Source of the DNA: an uncultured Amylibacter sp.
GTDB lineage: Bacteria; Pseudomonadota; Alphaproteobacteria; Rhodobacterales; Rhodobacteraceae
Length of the DNA stretch: 8,080 nt
NCBI GenBank assembly: GCA_938001995.1
Contig: CALLAV010000178.1
Location: 1-8,080, forward strand
Direction of reading: 5' to 3'
The position numbers and the translations under genes are program-made. Below, one piece after another: positions 5,755 through 8,080 of the stretch (positions are counted from its first letter, which is position 1; each line of letters opens with the position of its first letter). The notes under the pieces are model-generated. The model ran no database searches, was not told the DNA's origin, and was given only the letters and a program-made list of their open reading frames with translations.

Positions 5755-7239
5755 TTAGAAAATAAAATCAGCGCCTTCGATCTCTGCCACGGTGTAAACG
5801 TGGTCAGGCTGATCCATGACGATGATGATGTCGCCGCCAATATCAATGTTTACACCAAAACAGGACATATAGATATTGAGATCGTTGATATCGTCGACCC
5901 CTGAAAACTGTGATAAATCAATGGTATCAAGCCCTGTTTCAAAGTCCATGATCACATCGGTCCAACTATCTTCGACAAACACAAACGTGTCGCGCCCTGC
6001 ACCGCCGGTCATGTGATCCGTACCAGCGCCGTCAATCAAAATATCATCGCCGTCCAATCCTTCCAAATGATCGTTGCCGTCTAATCCCAAAATCTGATCT
6101 GCGGAGGCGCTGCCGACCAATTGGTCATTGTTGGCTGTGCCGCTGATTGCTGTGTCCAGATAGGTCATATCCAGCGTGATCTGCGTGAACCCATGGTCCG
6201 AGCCAGAGCTGACAAGAATCTGCACCGCGCCATCGATCACTTCGGCCGAAATTCCCGTCACATTTTGCAAAGTCGTGTCGTAGGTGTCCGCAAGGGACGC
6301 ATGTTCGCGCAGGATGCCGTTGGATTGCAGCTCAAACACTGAAATGCCATCATCACTGCCCGCTGCAATCACATAAGACCGGCCCTCAAACTCAAACGTT
6401 TCAAGCACAGATGCTTCTTGAAAACGGGTTTCCAAACTGTCGATCACATGGTCGGTTTCATACAATGCCCCGCCCGTTGAAATGGAATAAACCGTCAGCG
6501 AAGACGTGCCAGCAGAGGCCATAACAACGTAATCCACGCCGCCCACTTCCATGCTGACCATGTCCTGAACGCGCCAAAACCCGGAAAAGTCGCCAGGCGT
6601 CACAGTGTCGGCCAAGGTCAACGCGCCGTTCGCACCAATCGTATAGCTGTGGATACCAGTGTCATAAGCAGAGGCCGCAAACAGATATGTCACGCCGCCC
6701 ACTGTTGCAGTGGTCAAAGCGCTGATATCCCCAAGATACAGTGCCCCCGTATCATTCACGCTCGTCACTTGCGAAAAATTCAGCGTGGAGTTGACGGAGT
6801 ATCCAACCAACCCCGCGCCATTTGCCCCTGCCGTATACACATAAGTGTCCGCGCCAATGGTGACAGCCGTATTCAGGCTTAACTGCCCCAATCCGCTTGG
6901 ATCGATGCCGTTGCCCAATTGGCCAGACGTGTTCACTTTGTAAAACTCGGTATTGTTTTCATACCGTGTCGCAGGCAAGACAACCGTGTCCCCATTCATT
7001 TCGATCACGGTCAAATCCCAAACCAGTCGGGTTCCAGATGTGCTGGAATAACTTTGCGTATCCAGCACACCTGTCACACCGATGTTGTCAAATCCGAATG
7101 TGGTCAGCGCCCCCTCCGCCTCGCTTGCGGCGACGATCACCCACGATCCCTCGACGCTAACAAATTTCACATCCGACAGTCCTAGTAACTCAGTGTCTGG
7201 CCCGTCAAAGACCACACCTGAAACGTTGAACAACAACAT
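5755..7239 (-). CDS. Secreted beta-propeller protein with RTX calcium-binding repeats
   Basis: A 494-residue acidic protein with no N-terminal signal peptide. Residues about 30-360 hold seven copies of a beta-strand repeat of type G-x-[TDS]-Y-V-x-x-A-[AS], starting near residues 32, 85, 132, 184, 236, 288 and 339; the four central copies are exactly 52 apart. This suggests a seven-bladed beta-propeller, resembling lactonase/YncE-type folds. Residues 367-420 form six RTX nonapeptides (GTANNDQLV, GSASADQIL, GLDGNDHLE, GLDGDDILI, DGAGTDHMT, GGAGRDTFV), which bind calcium after export. A serralysin-type C-terminal region follows (DFETGLDTIDLSQF) and the chain ends in DFIF, like the acid-plus-hydrophobic tails that type I secretion systems recognise. 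No ABC exporter or TolC gene is in the window. GGAG 6 nt before ATG 7239 supports the start. The target or enzymatic role is unknown. Confidence 0.85.
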   Translation of the reverse strand: MLLFNVSGVVFDGPDTELLGLSDVKFVSVEGSWVIVAASEAEGALTTFGFDNIGVTGVLDTQSYSSTSGTRLVWDLTVIEMNGDTVVLPATRYENNTEFYKVNTSGQLGNGIDPSGLGQLSLNTAVTIGADTYVYTAGANGAGLVGYSVNSTLNFSQVTSVNDTGALYLGDISALTTATVGGVTYLFAASAYDTGIHSYTIGANGALTLADTVTPGDFSGFWRVQDMVSMEVGGVDYVVMASAGTSSLTVYSISTGGALYETDHVIDSLETRFQEASVLETFEFEGRSYVIAAGSDDGISVFELQSNGILREHASLADTYDTTLQNVTGISAEVIDGAVQILVSSGSDHGFTQITLDMTYLDTAISGTANNDQLVGSASADQILGLDGNDHLEGLDGDDILIDGAGTDHMTGGAGRDTFVFVEDSWTDVIMDFETGLDTIDLSQFSGVDDINDLNIYMSCFGVNIDIGGDIIIVMDQPDHVYTVAEIEGADFIF

Positions 7240-7569
7240 TCCTCACTCCGCTTCTCACTCGCACTAGAACTCCGTTTTCCACCCCAGAGACATCCAATGC
7301 ATTTCCACCGAAGTCAGGTTTGAGCGCCAAATATGAAGCGGGTGTTAAAGCTAAAAATTAGCCTTTTGATAATCAGGTTTAAGAAAGAGTAAATTTTGGA
7401 AAAAGTCGGATTTATCGTTTAATTTCAACGCAACTTAACATCGCAATCTTTCCAAATTCGTTCAATTTCGCTGGAACTTAATTCTTTCGTTGGAAAGTTT
7501 AGCGAAGTGTTAACTAGAATTTTCAGGCTGAACGCGGAAATTAACGCTTTGAGGACTCAGGCAAAACGC
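7240..7569. other. AT-rich gene-free leader upstream of the RTX gene
   Basis: No gene was found in this stretch on either strand. It is clearly AT-richer than its surroundings: 7381-7440 has 17 G/C of 60 and 7441-7500 has 21 of 60. It holds a repeated TTCG[CT]TGGAA motif (7467-7476 and 7486-7495, 19 bp apart) with a weaker relative, TTCGTTCAA, at 7457-7465, and an inverted repeat CTTTCCAA (7448-7455) with TTGGAAAG (7490-7497). The minus-strand promoter of the RTX gene should lie here. I could not pick a convincing -35/-10 pair. Confidence 0.5.
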
Positions 7570-7599
7570 AAAAAAGGGCCGTGAAAACAGCCCTTTTTT
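7570..7599. terminator. Bidirectional-type terminator downstream of ychF
   Basis: AAAAAAGGGC (7570-7579) pairs perfectly with GCCCTTTTTT (7590-7599) across a 10-nt loop. Read on the minus strand, it follows the ychF stop (7631) and ends in a T-run; the A/T flanks allow function on both strands. Its main job is probably to insulate ychF from the RTX gene behind it. Confidence 0.88.
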
Positions 7600-7630
7600 C
7601 GGAAATAATCGGGGCGCACCCCGACGCATT

Positions 7631-8080
7631 TTAGGTGTTGAACAAGAAGTGCAGCACGTCCCCATCGGCTACAATATATCCCTTACCCTCGGCGCGCATT
7701 TTGCCCTTTTCCTTAGCCCCTTGTTCGCCGCCATTGTCGACAAAATCATCATACGCGATGGTTTCGGCCCGAATGAACCCACGTTCAAAATCCCCGTGGA
7801 TCACACCAGCCGCTTTGGGCGCTGATGTGCCCGCTGCAATGGTCCAGGCGCGCGCTTCTTTGGGCCCCACGGTGAAGTAGGTTTGCAACGCCAACAAGGA
7901 ATAACCCGCTTTGATCAAGCGGCTCAGTCCCGCCTCTTCCAGACCCATCTCTTCCAGAAACATCTCGGCGTCTTCGTCGTCTAGCTGGCTGATCTGCTCT
8001 TCGATTGCCGCTGAAATCACAACCGCTGCCGCGCCTTCAGCTTCTGCCATTTTGGCCACAGCGTCTGAATGGGCATTGCC
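7631..8080 (-). CDS. ychF: Redox-regulated ATPase YchF, C-terminal fragment
   Basis: The gene runs off the right edge, so only the last 149 residues are visible; the true start lies beyond 8080. Recognisable YchF landmarks are the SA motif of the nucleotide-binding domain ([11 protein letters not shown]), the stretch [31 protein letters not shown] entering the TGS domain, [20 protein letters not shown], and the closing [18 protein letters not shown]. YchF (Obg-like ATPase family) is a universal P-loop ATPase that associates with ribosomes and is linked to translation and oxidative stress responses. A GTG at 8059-8057 is an internal valine codon, since the frame stays open and YchF-like ([16 protein letters not shown]) to the edge. 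The strong hairpin at 7570-7599 ends its transcript. Confidence 0.95.
   Translation of the reverse strand, partial: GNAHSDAVAKMAEAEGAAAVVISAAIEEQISQLDDEDAEMFLEEMGLEEAGLSRLIKAGYSLLALQTYFTVGPKEARAWTIAAGTSAPKAAGVIHGDFERGFIRAETIAYDDFVDNGGEQGAKEKGKMRAEGKGYIVADGDVLHFLFNT

Noticed and set aside
7379..7393. TTAA-N7-TAAA, resembling a CtrA box
   Set aside because: It is one mismatch from TTAA-N7-TTAA in a very AT-rich stretch where such matches arise by chance; no second site was found.

Overview
The window looks like a piece of chromosome from an alphaproteobacterium, most likely Rhodobacterales (roseobacter-type). This rests on the moderate-to-high GC coding style, the family types, and close resemblance of the YchF, glyoxalase I and class IV aminotransferase sequences to what I know from that group. 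No similarity search was run. Nothing marks it as a phage, plasmid or integrative element: there is one intact tRNA gene, and I see no integrase, transposase, CRISPR array or duplicated tRNA end.

Layout, left to right. (1) 1-1154: a membrane protein fragment (DUF2182-like, minus strand, running off the left edge) is divergent from a GntR/FadR-type regulator. The gap holds two perfect 15-bp palindromes that look like operators. (2) 1328-1464: a tRNA-Arg(CCG) gene with its own promoter and a short hairpin behind it. (3) 1593-3056: an OxyR-like LysR regulator followed by a 90-residue zinc-ribbon protein. Nearly identical ATAG-N7-CTAT boxes sit in front of both genes, and a strong terminator closes the unit. 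(4) 3157-4218: a prokaryotic ionotropic-glutamate-receptor-like channel with a ligand-binding domain split around a two-helix pore. (5) 4215-5592: a minus-strand pair, glyoxalase I and then a class IV PLP aminotransferase, 4 nt apart and so probably translationally coupled. Its last stop codon overlaps the channel gene's stop. (6) 5685-7239: a minus-strand secreted protein with a seven-repeat beta-propeller, RTX calcium-binding repeats and a type I secretion tail. It is followed by two perfect tandem hairpins and preceded by a long AT-rich leader. (7) 7570-8080: a terminator and the C-terminal third or so of YchF, running off the right edge.

The most interesting points are these. The OxyR-like regulator has lost the peroxidatic cysteine, keeps the resolving one and carries a dense histidine cluster there instead, while OxyR-like boxes precede both it and the zinc-ribbon gene, so the pair may be a small autoregulated module that senses something other than peroxide. 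The receptor-channel has the full GluR0-like layout but no TVGYG potassium filter. The propeller-RTX protein is a secreted protein of unknown target with no secretion genes in view. Function calls are from family recognition by eye; regulatory links are inference.
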